A stretch of 9,546 bases of DNA, taken from Bacteroidales bacterium (GTDB lineage Bacteria > Bacteroidota > Bacteroidia > Bacteroidales > JAAUTT01). The notes under the pieces are model-generated. The model was not told the origin of the DNA, did no database searches, and saw nothing but the letters and a program-made list of their open reading frames with translations. The translations under genes and the position numbers were made by a program. Positions 1-7,114 of the stretch are shown piece by piece. The DNA lies in assembly GCA_025350365.1 (NCBI GenBank), contig JANXXY010000082.1:1-9546 (forward strand). Reading direction: 5' to 3'. The stretch's first letter is position 1. Each line of letters starts with the position of its first letter.

Positions 1-116
1 TAAAGGTGCGTAGCACCGAAATAAAACACAAAATATTGATATCACCACTACGTGGCTTAAATAAAGCGTATGTCATTTTTCTACAAAGATATCGCCGCTC
101 TGCGGCTAAATACGCG
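1..116. repeat. Cluster of three short hairpin repeats with shared flanks
   Basis: Three compact inverted repeats, each with a 3-nt loop, lie in succession: GGTGC-GTA-GCACC at 5-17, CCAC-TAC-GTGG at 45-55 and GCCGC-TCT-GCGGC at 94-106. The second and third are each directly preceded by GATATC (38-43 and 88-93, a 50-nt period) and followed by a TAAATA-type tail. The first is followed by a similar GAAATAAA tail, and its 5' flank is cut by the window edge. Stem bases differ between copies but remain paired, for example CCAC/GTGG against CCGC/GCGG. This is how a family of intergenic palindromic elements, or a conserved RNA hairpin, would look. The cluster lies just downstream of the GH97 gene stop codon. 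No T-run follows the stems on the minus strand, so these are not obvious intrinsic terminators. It may continue past the left edge. Confidence 0.6.
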
Positions 117-168
117 GGATTCAAAATCTGTTAAAGTAGAACTAAAAAGGTTTATCGTGTATTTATTC

Positions 169-2025
169 TTAAAGTTTAATCAATTGCGCAACAAATCCTC
201 CTTTGGCTCTTATCTTTAGTTTTACATGATCAGATTTATTCACCTCTTTTGCATTTTTTGTAAATGCATCGTCTTTATTCTCCTTGTCTTCAAGGGTAGT
301 CATTTGATATGATCCGCCATCTAAAAAACCAAGTGAAATATCTATCCCGGTATTTTCCGAACCATTAATAATTCCAACGTACCAGGTATTCCCTTTCCGT
401 CGCGCAAAAGCAGCACATTTACCAATTTCACTTCCCGGAAGTACAATTGTTTTGTCCCAGGTTGCAGGAATTGATTTAAGAATATCAACGGACGGATTAT
501 CAATGTAGTTTTTAGGATTATCGGCATAACACAGAAAAGGTGACGTAAATATGATGGCCTGAGCCAACTCCCGTGCCCACGTATAACCTCGCAATTCTGA
601 CGAATTAAAGACTGTGGGGGTATAGTCTGCTGAACCCTGAACATAACGGGTAAAAGGCAATACACAATCGTGATGAGGGGGAAGTGTGCGATTATATCGT
701 AGAATGTGCCATTCATGTCCTCGAATAGCTTCGCGGGTAAGCTCATTGGGCCATGTGCGATCGCGTCCTGTCGGTTTATTTGCCCCATGAAAATCGACCA
801 TAAGCTGCAATTTGGCTGCATCCCGCAACGTTGTTTCGTACCAGTTTACCCAGTGAGCGGAAGCCGGGGGCATAAAATCAATCTTTACACCTATTATGCC
901 GGCTTTTTTTGCTTTTTCAAAATACGCTTTACGTGAAGCCTCATCCGCTATTTCATTGCTGTGAACCCACAACCATATACCTACATCATTTGTTTTTGCA
1001 TACGTAGTTACCTCTGCCAGACAAGTCCAGCTATTTTTATTGCCATCCTGCCATTTCTTCCAGCCATCATCTACAAGGTAATACTCAAAACCTAGTTGAT
1101 GTGTCCAGTCAATCCATTGGCGTTGTTCGGCGTATTTTGGCGCTCCACTGGACCACCATTGCCAGGTAGAACGCCCCGGCTTAATCCAGGATGCATTTGC
1201 CAGTTCAGGTGCAGATGCAGGACAAAGATTGCGTAAAATGTCATTGTTTACAAGTTCATTGAGATCCTTTGCTATGAGAGTGACTCGCCAAGGCTGAATT
1301 ACTATTTCATCTGTTTTCCAACCACTTGAATCAGCATGATAAAATGTTTTTAACGATTTATCCTTTGATGATCTGATGGCAAGTTCAGAATAGTTTACCA
1401 GATTTGCCTCGGTAATCATACAAAAATTTCCGTTAGGTAAAACTGCTGTTATTGGTAAGGCGATTATCTTGCCCGGTGACAAAGTATCTAATCCGGTTTT
1501 ATTAAATATTCCTTCATATCCATCAAGTTCATCCTGATACCAGATAACCGATTTTAGTGGTAACCGCCATTCAGAAGTTTCATTTTGAATGTGACGTCCT
1601 TTTTTCGCAGTCAAACGGCATCGAAGCGCGATTCCTGTATCATAGGCACGAACATCAAGAAAGTAGGATTCACTTTTCCTTTCAACCGGAATTATTGTTT
1701 CATTACAGTTATTGATCGCATTGGCATGAACGCCAAAAACAGAATATGTCTCATTAATTATGTGTGTTTCAGTAACACCAAAACGAATATTTGAACCTAA
1801 ATCAGCTCCATCAGCAACTATTCCGAATCGTGACCAGGAAATTATTTTAGATCCATCCACCGATATTTGATAATAGAGTTTAGCATCATTGTCAATTTTC
1901 AGTTCAACACATGTTTTTCCATTTGGACTTTTTACATTAATAATTGTGCCGTTAGCAGCAAAAATTAATGAAGTTATTTGAATGAGTAATCCAATAAGCA
2001 GAATATTTCGATTTATTGACTTCAT
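169..2025 (-). CDS. Exported glycoside hydrolase family 97 alpha-glycosidase
   Basis: This is a 618-residue secreted enzyme of the GH97 family (SusB and alpha-galactosidase relatives), expected to remove alpha-linked glucosyl or galactosyl units in the periplasm. Residues 1-24 form a signal peptide (basic N-terminus, hydrophobic core, Ala-Ala near the cleavage point) without a lipobox Cys. An N-terminal beta-sandwich domain (about 25-270) starts with the VKSPNGK motif typical of the family and contains ITEANL (204-209), whose Glu206 matches a position of the family's calcium site. The catalytic barrel follows (about 280-530) with WQWWSSG, YYLVDDGW and GVKIDF. A C-terminal beta domain ends the protein. 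Asp383 in GVKIDF aligns with the nucleophile of retaining GH97 enzymes, a residue absent from inverting SusB, and Glu432/Glu438 in REAIRGHEW are candidate acid/base residues. Length is slightly under the usual 640-740. It is the last gene of the cluster, 84 bp after the SGNH gene. Family assignment is firm; the sugar specificity is inferred. Confidence 0.93.
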   Translation of the reverse strand: MKSINRNILLIGLLIQITSLIFAANGTIINVKSPNGKTCVELKIDNDAKLYYQISVDGSKIISWSRFGIVADGADLGSNIRFGVTETHIINETYSVFGVHANAINNCNETIIPVERKSESYFLDVRAYDTGIALRCRLTAKKGRHIQNETSEWRLPLKSVIWYQDELDGYEGIFNKTGLDTLSPGKIIALPITAVLPNGNFCMITEANLVNYSELAIRSSKDKSLKTFYHADSSGWKTDEIVIQPWRVTLIAKDLNELVNNDILRNLCPASAPELANASWIKPGRSTWQWWSSGAPKYAEQRQWIDWTHQLGFEYYLVDDGWKKWQDGNKNSWTCLAEVTTYAKTNDVGIWLWVHSNEIADEASRKAYFEKAKKAGIIGVKIDFMPPASAHWVNWYETTLRDAAKLQLMVDFHGANKPTGRDRTWPNELTREAIRGHEWHILRYNRTLPPHHDCVLPFTRYVQGSADYTPTVFNSSELRGYTWARELAQAIIFTSPFLCYADNPKNYIDNPSVDILKSIPATWDKTIVLPGSEIGKCAAFARRKGNTWYVGIINGSENTGIDISLGFLDGGSYQMTTLEDKENKDDAFTKNAKEVNKSDHVKLKIRAKGGFVAQLIKL

Positions 2026-2109
2026 AATATTTCTTAATTAGTGTTGAAATTGACTCCAAAAAATTAGTTTTTACCATATCGAATACATTCAAAATATGAT
2101 GAGAAAACG

Positions 2110-3366
2110 TTATTCATTTATAAAAAAATATCTGATACGACAAGCAGTTATTTGCGAGGTCATTTTTCCGGAAACGAGCCTAAGTTTTAATGTGTGTTTT
2201 TTTACCGTTAGATTATCCTTCAAAACATAATACCAGGGTAAATGAAGCCTGTAACTCCAGGGAGTCTGCAAATTAAGTTTATCCCATTTTCCATGATCGA
2301 TTCTGAATTCTATTGTTCCGGCATCCGGCCCGGCAACCACAACTATTCCAACTCCTTTACCTGTAAAGTTTAAAGTTATATTTTTACCCGGAAGCTCTGA
2401 AATCAGCATCGGAACATGCACAAAATTTTCACGAGCAGGCATCGTGTCCTTCGGAGTCCAATCATTAACAAATAACCATCCATTACTGGCTTTTACATCT
2501 TTTAAAGGAATAAGTTTTCCTTTATCGTAACAAAACTTATCCAATTTTTCGGGTAGCGGATGATTTATCAAACTATCAGTGGAAAGCAGGATATCTCTCC
2601 AGCAATTCTCAAGCAGTGATTTGATTGATCTATAATAAATGTTTTGGCCAAATGGAGAAGGATGCAAATCAACAAAATCTTTTTCCCAGCTAAACTCGCC
2701 TGCATCGATGCGAGAGGTGACCTCTCGGGCAAGATTTATTGAAGAAACTTCGTAATGTTCTGCCACTTTTTCATGATTTCTGATTTCTGCCGGAATAATG
2801 CCTTTACGGTAGTCTTCTATTTTACCGGGGTCGGCAAAATGCATCATTACAATGTCGCAGGCAGGATAAACAAGTCGTATATGCCTTATTATTCCTTCCA
2901 TGGCTCTGATTTGTTCAGTATCTGATGCGCCATTACCACGGTCATTCACGGCAGCTTCCTCAAAAAAAAGATCAATATTTCCTAATTTTAAAACGTCGTG
3001 TTCCAGTCGGAACGCACCGGGCGTGCTCCCCATGGAAGGAATTCCTGCCTGGATAAATTCAAATTTAGTTTCAGGGAATTTTCTCTGAAGAAATGACATA
3101 ATGCTATCACGCCAACCGTGGCCTTCTGTAATGGAACCACCCATAAAGGCTACTCTTCCTTTTTTCATTTTTTCAAAAACCAGGTATGAATTCTGAAGCA
3201 GCCCCCGATATTTATGAAATTGAGAACATTCTAATTTTGGAAGTCTTTTTTCTATATTCTGAAATTTATTTTCTCCAGAGCTTATTTTCTCACCATTAAT
3301 TTCAACTATGGCAACTACCTGAAATAATGCTGTAAGGCAAATAAAAATCATTAAGGTTTTTTTCAT
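2110..3366 (-). CDS. Exported SGNH/GDSL hydrolase, probable carbohydrate esterase
   Basis: This is a 418-residue exported protein with a signal peptide (about 1-19, MKKTL start and hydrophobic core). The SGNH hydrolase domain covers about 68-262. FMGGSITEG (74-82) provides nucleophile Ser78, Gly108 in QAGIPS is the block II glycine, and EEAAVND (136-142) provides Asn141. FVDLHPSPFG (231-240) supplies the catalytic His235. The Asp is two residues before this His (D-L-H) instead of the usual three (DxxH), so the third triad member is uncertain. Residues about 290-415 look like an additional beta-rich domain (NGWLFVNDW, GVGIVVVAGPDAGTIEFRID), which could bind carbohydrate. Such proteins usually remove acetyl or other acyl esters from glycans, which fits the adjacent GH97 enzyme. 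The gene lies 172 bp after the DapA-like gene, and its ATG is preceded by an A-rich GAAAAA tract. The esterase role is inferred; the fold is secure. Confidence 0.87.
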   Translation of the reverse strand: MKKTLMIFICLTALFQVVAIVEINGEKISSGENKFQNIEKRLPKLECSQFHKYRGLLQNSYLVFEKMKKGRVAFMGGSITEGHGWRDSIMSFLQRKFPETKFEFIQAGIPSMGSTPGAFRLEHDVLKLGNIDLFFEEAAVNDRGNGASDTEQIRAMEGIIRHIRLVYPACDIVMMHFADPGKIEDYRKGIIPAEIRNHEKVAEHYEVSSINLAREVTSRIDAGEFSWEKDFVDLHPSPFGQNIYYRSIKSLLENCWRDILLSTDSLINHPLPEKLDKFCYDKGKLIPLKDVKASNGWLFVNDWTPKDTMPARENFVHVPMLISELPGKNITLNFTGKGVGIVVVAGPDAGTIEFRIDHGKWDKLNLQTPWSYRLHLPWYYVLKDNLTVKKHTLKLRLVSGKMTSQITACRIRYFFINE

Positions 3367-3374
3367 TTTTCTGA

Positions 3375-3388
3375 TGTATTTAAATACA
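3375..3388. promoter_or_regulatory. Perfect 14-nt palindrome just upstream of the SGNH gene
   Basis: TGTATTTAAATACA is a perfect 14-nt palindrome located 9-22 bp upstream of the SGNH start codon. Its position between a possible promoter and the ribosome site would suit a dimeric repressor operator, or it may be a chance AT-rich palindrome. About 14 bp further upstream, two perfect tandem copies of AATTTGAA lie at 3402-3417. No second copy of the 14-mer was noticed in the other gaps, and no TAnnTTTG-type Bacteroidota promoter was found in this 172-bp interval, so a regulatory role is only suggested. Confidence 0.25.
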
Positions 3389-3538
3389 CAACACTTCGTT
3401 AAATTTGAAAATTTGAAAATGATTAGCTAATAAATAGTTACGATTAATTTTATTTCTAGAATTTGCTTTCATTATCAATACCTTAAAAAAATATACCGCA
3501 GTATTAATATACAAATTCATTGTTTTTATCATAATTAT

Positions 3539-4606
3539 TCAGGATAACCATTTGTCCAGGTTTTCCGATACAAAATCATCATCATTAAGTTCAGGGTAGG
3601 CTTTATATACCCTGTCAATCTCCTCTTTCTGTCCCGGGGAAAGGGAATCATGCTCGTTTAATGTCCAAATTCCCTCCAAAAGTCCCTGGCGGCGAAGCAC
3701 CTCATGGATACCAGCAATGCATCCGGCAAAATTATTGGCCACATCAAAAAAAGCAGCATTACAATCGGTAATTTGTGCACCTAGCGACAAATATTGAGAG
3801 ATATAGTTTTTCATATCCGGCTGATGGATTTTTTCCATAAGTTTTACAGCCGATCCGGTCCATACCGCCCAATGACCTAATAGCCCACCAACAATGCGCT
3901 TACTAATAAGTTGTTGTCCCATAAAAAACTGATATTCGGTAACGAGATCAGCCACAATATTGTCATCGTTACCGGTATATAAAGCAATATTCTCACTTCG
4001 ACCCGACTCAATTACACCGCGAATTACGTCAATAGTTTGATATCGGTTAAAGGGAGCCATTTTTATAGCAATTACGTTTTCAATACCTGCAAAGCTTTTC
4101 CAAAAATGGAAATCAAGTTTTCGACCGCCCACTACAGGCTGGAGGTAAAAACCGATTACAGGAATTATTTCGGCCACAGCTTTACAATGGTCTATAATTA
4201 CACTGTTTGATGCATCAGAAAAGGCTGCAAGGCTGAGCAGAACAGCATGATAACCATGGCTTACCGCCATTTGAGCTTCTGCACCAGCCTGGTTTGTTTT
4301 TCCGATCACACCGGCTATCCGAACCGGCATTTTTCCTGTTTTTAATGTAAAATCATCGAACTCTTCCCTCGCTATTTGCAAAACCGGTTCGTATAAGGCT
4401 ATCTTAGGTTGGCGTATCTCAAACTGTGTAGTATGTACCCCTACAGCAATTCCACCGGCTCCTGAATAAAGGTAGTATCGGGCAAGGGCGCGTTGCCGGC
4501 GTTCGTCCAGCTTCCTCTTATCATTTAATGCCAGTGGAAGGGCAGGAATTACTGCTCCTTTTTGTATCGCCTCAGAAACTTTTAATGGTATGCCTGAAAA
4601 AATCAT
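3539..4606 (-). CDS. Dihydrodipicolinate synthase (DapA) superfamily protein, divergent class I aldolase/lyase
   Basis: This is a 355-residue cytoplasmic TIM-barrel protein of the DapA/NanA superfamily, whose members cleave or form 2-oxo acids through a lysine Schiff base. Lys182 in NVIAIKMAP is the expected Schiff-base residue and Tyr154 in GFYLQP the catalytic tyrosine; their 28-residue spacing equals that of E. coli DapA (Tyr133-Lys161). The Thr-Thr pair is present (59-60), but as VHTTQF rather than GTTGE, and the position of DapA Arg138 (Tyr+5) is Val159. The protein is about 60 residues longer than DapA (about 290), with an extended C-terminus holding LRRQGLLEG and SLSPGQ. The altered binding loop and the catabolic neighbours argue against lysine biosynthesis. 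A retro-aldol or dehydration step on a sugar acid is more likely, with pyruvate as a possible product. It is preceded by a 337-bp gap, so it may have its own promoter. Superfamily assignment is sure; the reaction is unknown. Confidence 0.88.
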   Translation of the reverse strand: MIFSGIPLKVSEAIQKGAVIPALPLALNDKRKLDERRQRALARYYLYSGAGGIAVGVHTTQFEIRQPKIALYEPVLQIAREEFDDFTLKTGKMPVRIAGVIGKTNQAGAEAQMAVSHGYHAVLLSLAAFSDASNSVIIDHCKAVAEIIPVIGFYLQPVVGGRKLDFHFWKSFAGIENVIAIKMAPFNRYQTIDVIRGVIESGRSENIALYTGNDDNIVADLVTEYQFFMGQQLISKRIVGGLLGHWAVWTGSAVKLMEKIHQPDMKNYISQYLSLGAQITDCNAAFFDVANNFAGCIAGIHEVLRRQGLLEGIWTLNEHDSLSPGQKEEIDRVYKAYPELNDDDFVSENLDKWLS

Positions 4607-4943
4607 AGAAATAAATTTTATTTAAAAAGTTCAGAACTCCTGACCTCTCGTAAAATTAAAATTGGTTAGATTAAATAAGGTAATAATATTTAGAAGCAGA
4701 TTATGTGTTCTTCTACTAAGGTTAAAAGCATTAGAATAAGGTTTTTTAAACCTTAGTAGGAAGCAATAACACTTCTAAATATACCTTATTACCTTATTCA
4801 TTAAAGGACTATTTAATTTACGAAGCTATTATTTTAAAGCTTTTATAATCAATATTTTGACAAGAGTTATGAAGTTACCGTTACAAATTTTTAAATGATA
4901 ATATGTGAAGGAAACGCCATATAAGGTTTCGAGTATTTTCCGT
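4607..4943. other. 337-bp intergenic region between the NagB-like and DapA-like genes
   Basis: This is the longest gene-free stretch in the window. No convincing coding frame or RNA gene was seen. Its centre is filled by the 125-nt imperfect palindrome annotated separately. Nearer the DapA-like start there is a small palindrome, AGTTC-A-GAACT (4628-4638), overlapping a short T-rich stretch on the minus strand. A degenerate GAAAC/GTTTC pairing (about 4911-4930) lies after the NagB-like stop but lacks a T-tract. No exact TAnnTTTG promoter was found on the minus strand. Whether the DapA-like gene is transcribed from here or by read-through cannot be decided by eye. Confidence 0.6.
4674..4798. 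repeat. 125-nt long imperfect inverted repeat, MITE-like element or structured leader
   Basis: Three blocks pair exactly in nested order. AATAAGGTAATAA (4674-4686) pairs with TTATTACCTTATT (4786-4798), 13/13. TATTTAGAAG (4687-4696) pairs with CTTCTAAATA (4772-4781), 10/10, leaving a TACC bulge at 4782-4785. CTACTAAGGTT (4713-4723) pairs with AACCTTAGTAG (4749-4759), 11/11. An alternative inner hairpin, AAGGTTT-TTT-AAACCTT (4738-4754), competes with the third block. Thirty-four exact base pairs in 125 nt is far beyond chance even in AT-rich DNA. ATTA occurs directly left (4670-4673) and one base off the right end (4800-4803), a weak hint of a target duplication. It may be a non-coding mobile repeat inserted between the genes, or a leader RNA of the DapA-like gene. 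Confidence 0.7.
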
Positions 4944-5672
4944 TTAAGATAACATCAAAGCTGAATCGTTATCCAGATAAAGCCATGTTGCCGCATGATG
5001 CCGCATAATAGCTGCAGGAATCAAAGGTGAAATTGAACCTTCAACGGTTTTTTTAACAGCCTCTGCTTTCCGCGAATCCGGAACGCTACAGATAATAGCT
5101 TTCGATTTCATAATCTGCTTTATCGACATACTGATTGCTTTTTCAGGAACATCGCTAACCATTTTAAACCAACCTTCACCCATTTGCTGATGGCGACAGG
5201 CGTCATTCAAGGTTACAACCAGATAGGCTTTTTCAGTTTCAAAATCTGCAGGAGGGTCGTTAAAGGCCAAATGGCTATTTTCACCAATTCCAACAAAGGC
5301 AACATCAATAGAATGTTTGCTAATTAATTTTCCCAAACGGATGCATTCTTCATCAGGATCAGAGGTGCCATTTACATAAATGAATTCCTTCGGAGACACA
5401 ATATCTACAAATCGTTCTTTCAGATATTTGCGAAACGATGCAGGATGCGTTTCCGATATTCCAATATATTCATCCAAATGAAAGGCACGTACCTTAGACC
5501 AATCAACATCCTCTTTTACCAATTCATTTAGCATTTCAAACTGAGATGCTCCGGTGGCCACAATAATATTTGCTTCACCTTTTTCGAGGATAGCCTGTCG
5601 AATTAATTTCGCGCCCATTTGGGCCGCTTTTTTACCAAGAACTTGCTTGGTTTCTGAGATTACTATTTCCAT
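4944..5672 (-). CDS. NagB-family protein (glucosamine-6-phosphate deaminase/isomerase-like), altered active site
   Basis: This 242-residue cytoplasmic protein belongs to the NagB/6-phosphogluconolactonase superfamily and would normally be annotated glucosamine-6-phosphate deaminase (GlcN6P to Fru6P plus ammonia). It has the family core: a phosphate-loop region VATGASQFE (38-46, compare PTGGTP in NagB), FHLDEYIG (64-71) with Asp67 matching catalytic Asp72, and GIGENSHLAFNDP (128-140) with His134 matching His143. Lys202 in SRKAEAV matches the phosphate-binding Lys. In contrast, NagB Asp141 is Asn132 here and Glu148 is Asp139, so two of the four catalytic residues differ and the phosphate loop is changed. 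It is slightly shorter than NagB (266) and lacks its C-terminal extension. The gene follows the MFS transporter by 104 bp; its ATG is preceded by an A-rich tract (TAAAACATAGAAAT). Superfamily is secure; true deaminase activity is uncertain. Confidence 0.87.
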   Translation of the reverse strand: MEIVISETKQVLGKKAAQMGAKLIRQAILEKGEANIIVATGASQFEMLNELVKEDVDWSKVRAFHLDEYIGISETHPASFRKYLKERFVDIVSPKEFIYVNGTSDPDEECIRLGKLISKHSIDVAFVGIGENSHLAFNDPPADFETEKAYLVVTLNDACRHQQMGEGWFKMVSDVPEKAISMSIKQIMKSKAIICSVPDSRKAEAVKKTVEGSISPLIPAAIMRHHAATWLYLDNDSALMLS

Positions 5673-5742
5673 ATTTCTATGTTTTAAAATGAAATACTTA
5701 GATATATATTGAATTATTTCTTTATTTCTATGTATGTCAACA

Positions 5743-5759
5743 TATTACATTTTGTAATA
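5743..5759. promoter_or_regulatory. Hairpin/palindrome between the MFS and NagB-like genes
   Basis: TATTACA-TTT-TGTAATA forms a 7-bp stem with a 3-nt loop, beginning 18 bp past the MFS stop codon and about 70 bp upstream of the NagB-like start. It has no G-C rich core and no T-run follows on the minus strand, so it is a poor terminator. An operator or a weak processing structure is equally possible. A TTGACA-like hexamer follows it on the minus strand, but without the Bacteroidota -7 element. Confidence 0.22.
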
Positions 5760-5776
5760 ATGCAGATGTTAAAAAA

Positions 5777-7114
5777 TTACTGAACTATTGAGTTTAAATT
5801 ATCATCTAAAGGAGTCATTTTAGGCATCAGTAGATGAACAAATCCTAAAAGGACCAGATAGGACGAACCCGCAATAACAAAAGCCCAGAAATAGCCGGTA
5901 TTATTTGCGGTATCAAGCACTGCCCCCAAGGCAATATCAGCAACTACTGCAATTACTACACCAACCATTTTCCCTATTCCGATCACCGAAGCGATGGCTT
6001 TTTTCGGGAAAACATCTGAAACTAGCGTAAAGCCATTAATCGACCATGATTGATGGCCTGCTGCCGCAAGACCAATAAGAAAGACAGCAAGCCATTTACT
6101 GGCAATCACAGGTACAAAGGATACGGGTAAAATAATAATTGCACAAATAAGCATTGTTATTTTTCTGGCCTTGTTTATTGACCAACCTCTTTTAATTAAA
6201 GTACCGGAGGCATATCCACCCAACAAACTTCCGGCATCTGCCATCACGAATATAATCAGGAATGGAAGTCCTATATTTTCAATATCTACCCCAAACTGTT
6301 CGGCAAGAAATTTGGCGCCCCAGAAAAGGTAGAACCACCAAACACCATCGGTTATAGTGGTTAATGCGAAAGCCCAGGTCTCCCTTTTTGGAAATAATTT
6401 TAACCATGGAACTTTTTCAGTAGTTTCTTTTTCAGAATCGCTGTTAATATAAGCTAACTCTTCTTTTGATAATGCCGGATGTACTTCAGGTCTTTTATAG
6501 GTTCTTAACCATAAAAATACCCAAATTGAACTAAGGGCTCCTGTTATAAGAAATGGTATTTGCCAGTTTTTCCCTTCAACTGTAACGACAGCCCCAACAA
6601 TGAACGGGGCTAAAATAGCTCCAACACTGGTAGAAGCATCAAAAATACCTGTGGCAAAAGCACGATCTTTTTTTGGGAACCACTCTGCTACCGTTTTAAT
6701 TGCGGCCGGAAAGTTTCCCGACTCGCCAATTCCTAAACCGAAACGAGCTGTTATAAAACCGATTAAACTAAATGCAGGTCTAATTGCAGCATGCAGCATT
6801 CCGAATATACTCCATATCACAATTGAAATAGTATATCCTATTTTAGTCCCTAGCCGGTCAATAATGCCGCCCATGAACAATAACCCTAATCCATAAGCAA
6901 TTTTGAAGGATACCATTATGGCGGCATAATCCTTATTTGACCAGTCGAAAAGTTTTTGTAATGTTGGAGCCATTACAGCAACAATGCTACGATCAAAATA
7001 ATTGATGGTAGTGGCCATAAAAACCAAGGCCAAAATCCGGTAACGATAATTCCCTATCTTTTGGGTAAGTATTGTCATAGTATGTTGCTTATTAATATTT
7101 TCCATCCCTAACAT
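5777..7114 (-). CDS. MFS transporter, ACS family, hexuronate-transporter type
   Basis: This is a 445-residue inner-membrane carrier of the major facilitator superfamily, most like the anion:cation symporter (ACS) group of hexuronate and related sugar-acid importers. About twelve hydrophobic segments are visible, six (about 25-204) before and six (about 248-430) after a charged central loop (205-245). TM1 ends in INYFDRS (37-43), a hallmark of the ACS family. MFS motif A appears as GGIIDRLGTKIGY (82-94) between TM2 and TM3, and RFGLGIGESGNFPAAIK (124-140) marks TM4. ACS carriers usually move negatively charged sugars with protons, so a uronic, aldonic or amino-sugar acid is a plausible substrate. 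The ATG at 7114 lies 23 bp inside the SDR gene; Met4 (7105) or Met13 (7078) are alternative starts, and only Met13 would remove the overlap. No strong ribosome site decides between them. Confidence 0.92.
   Translation of the reverse strand: MLGMENINKQHTMTILTQKIGNYRYRILALVFMATTINYFDRSIVAVMAPTLQKLFDWSNKDYAAIMVSFKIAYGLGLLFMGGIIDRLGTKIGYTISIVIWSIFGMLHAAIRPAFSLIGFITARFGLGIGESGNFPAAIKTVAEWFPKKDRAFATGIFDASTSVGAILAPFIVGAVVTVEGKNWQIPFLITGALSSIWVFLWLRTYKRPEVHPALSKEELAYINSDSEKETTEKVPWLKLFPKRETWAFALTTITDGVWWFYLFWGAKFLAEQFGVDIENIGLPFLIIFVMADAGSLLGGYASGTLIKRGWSINKARKITMLICAIIILPVSFVPVIASKWLAVFLIGLAAAGHQSWSINGFTLVSDVFPKKAIASVIGIGKMVGVVIAVVADIALGAVLDTANNTGYFWAFVIAGSSYLVLLGFVHLLMPKMTPLDDNLNSIVQ

Noticed and set aside
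84..125. Bacteroidota promoter: TATCTTTG (minus strand, 84-91) fits TAnnTTTG, with TTTG at 122-125
   Set aside because: The two elements are about 30 nt apart instead of about 19-21, the -7 match is part of the repeated hairpin flank, and no gene start follows within the window.
342..821. 159-codon minus-strand frame inside the GH97 gene
   Set aside because: It lies in another frame of a clear GH97 coding region, and its translation shows no recognisable domain.
3402..3417. Tandem AATTTGAA repeat as an operator
   Set aside because: Only two copies of an AT-rich octamer in an AT-rich gap; slippage or chance explains it as well, so it is only mentioned with the neighbouring palindrome.
4620..4650. 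Intrinsic terminator or attenuator before the DapA-like gene (TCAG/CTGA stem followed by ACTTTTT on the minus strand)
   Set aside because: The stem is only 4 bp and AT/GC mixed; the overlapping AGTTC-A-GAACT palindrome has too small a loop to fold as RNA.
2110..7114. Classical sialic acid (nan) operon: NanA-like, NagB-like, SGNH acetylesterase, MFS carrier
   Set aside because: The overall resemblance is real, but the DapA-like protein lacks the NanA signature, and no NanE, NanK/RokA, NagA or sialidase gene is seen. It could be reconsidered if these lie just outside the window.
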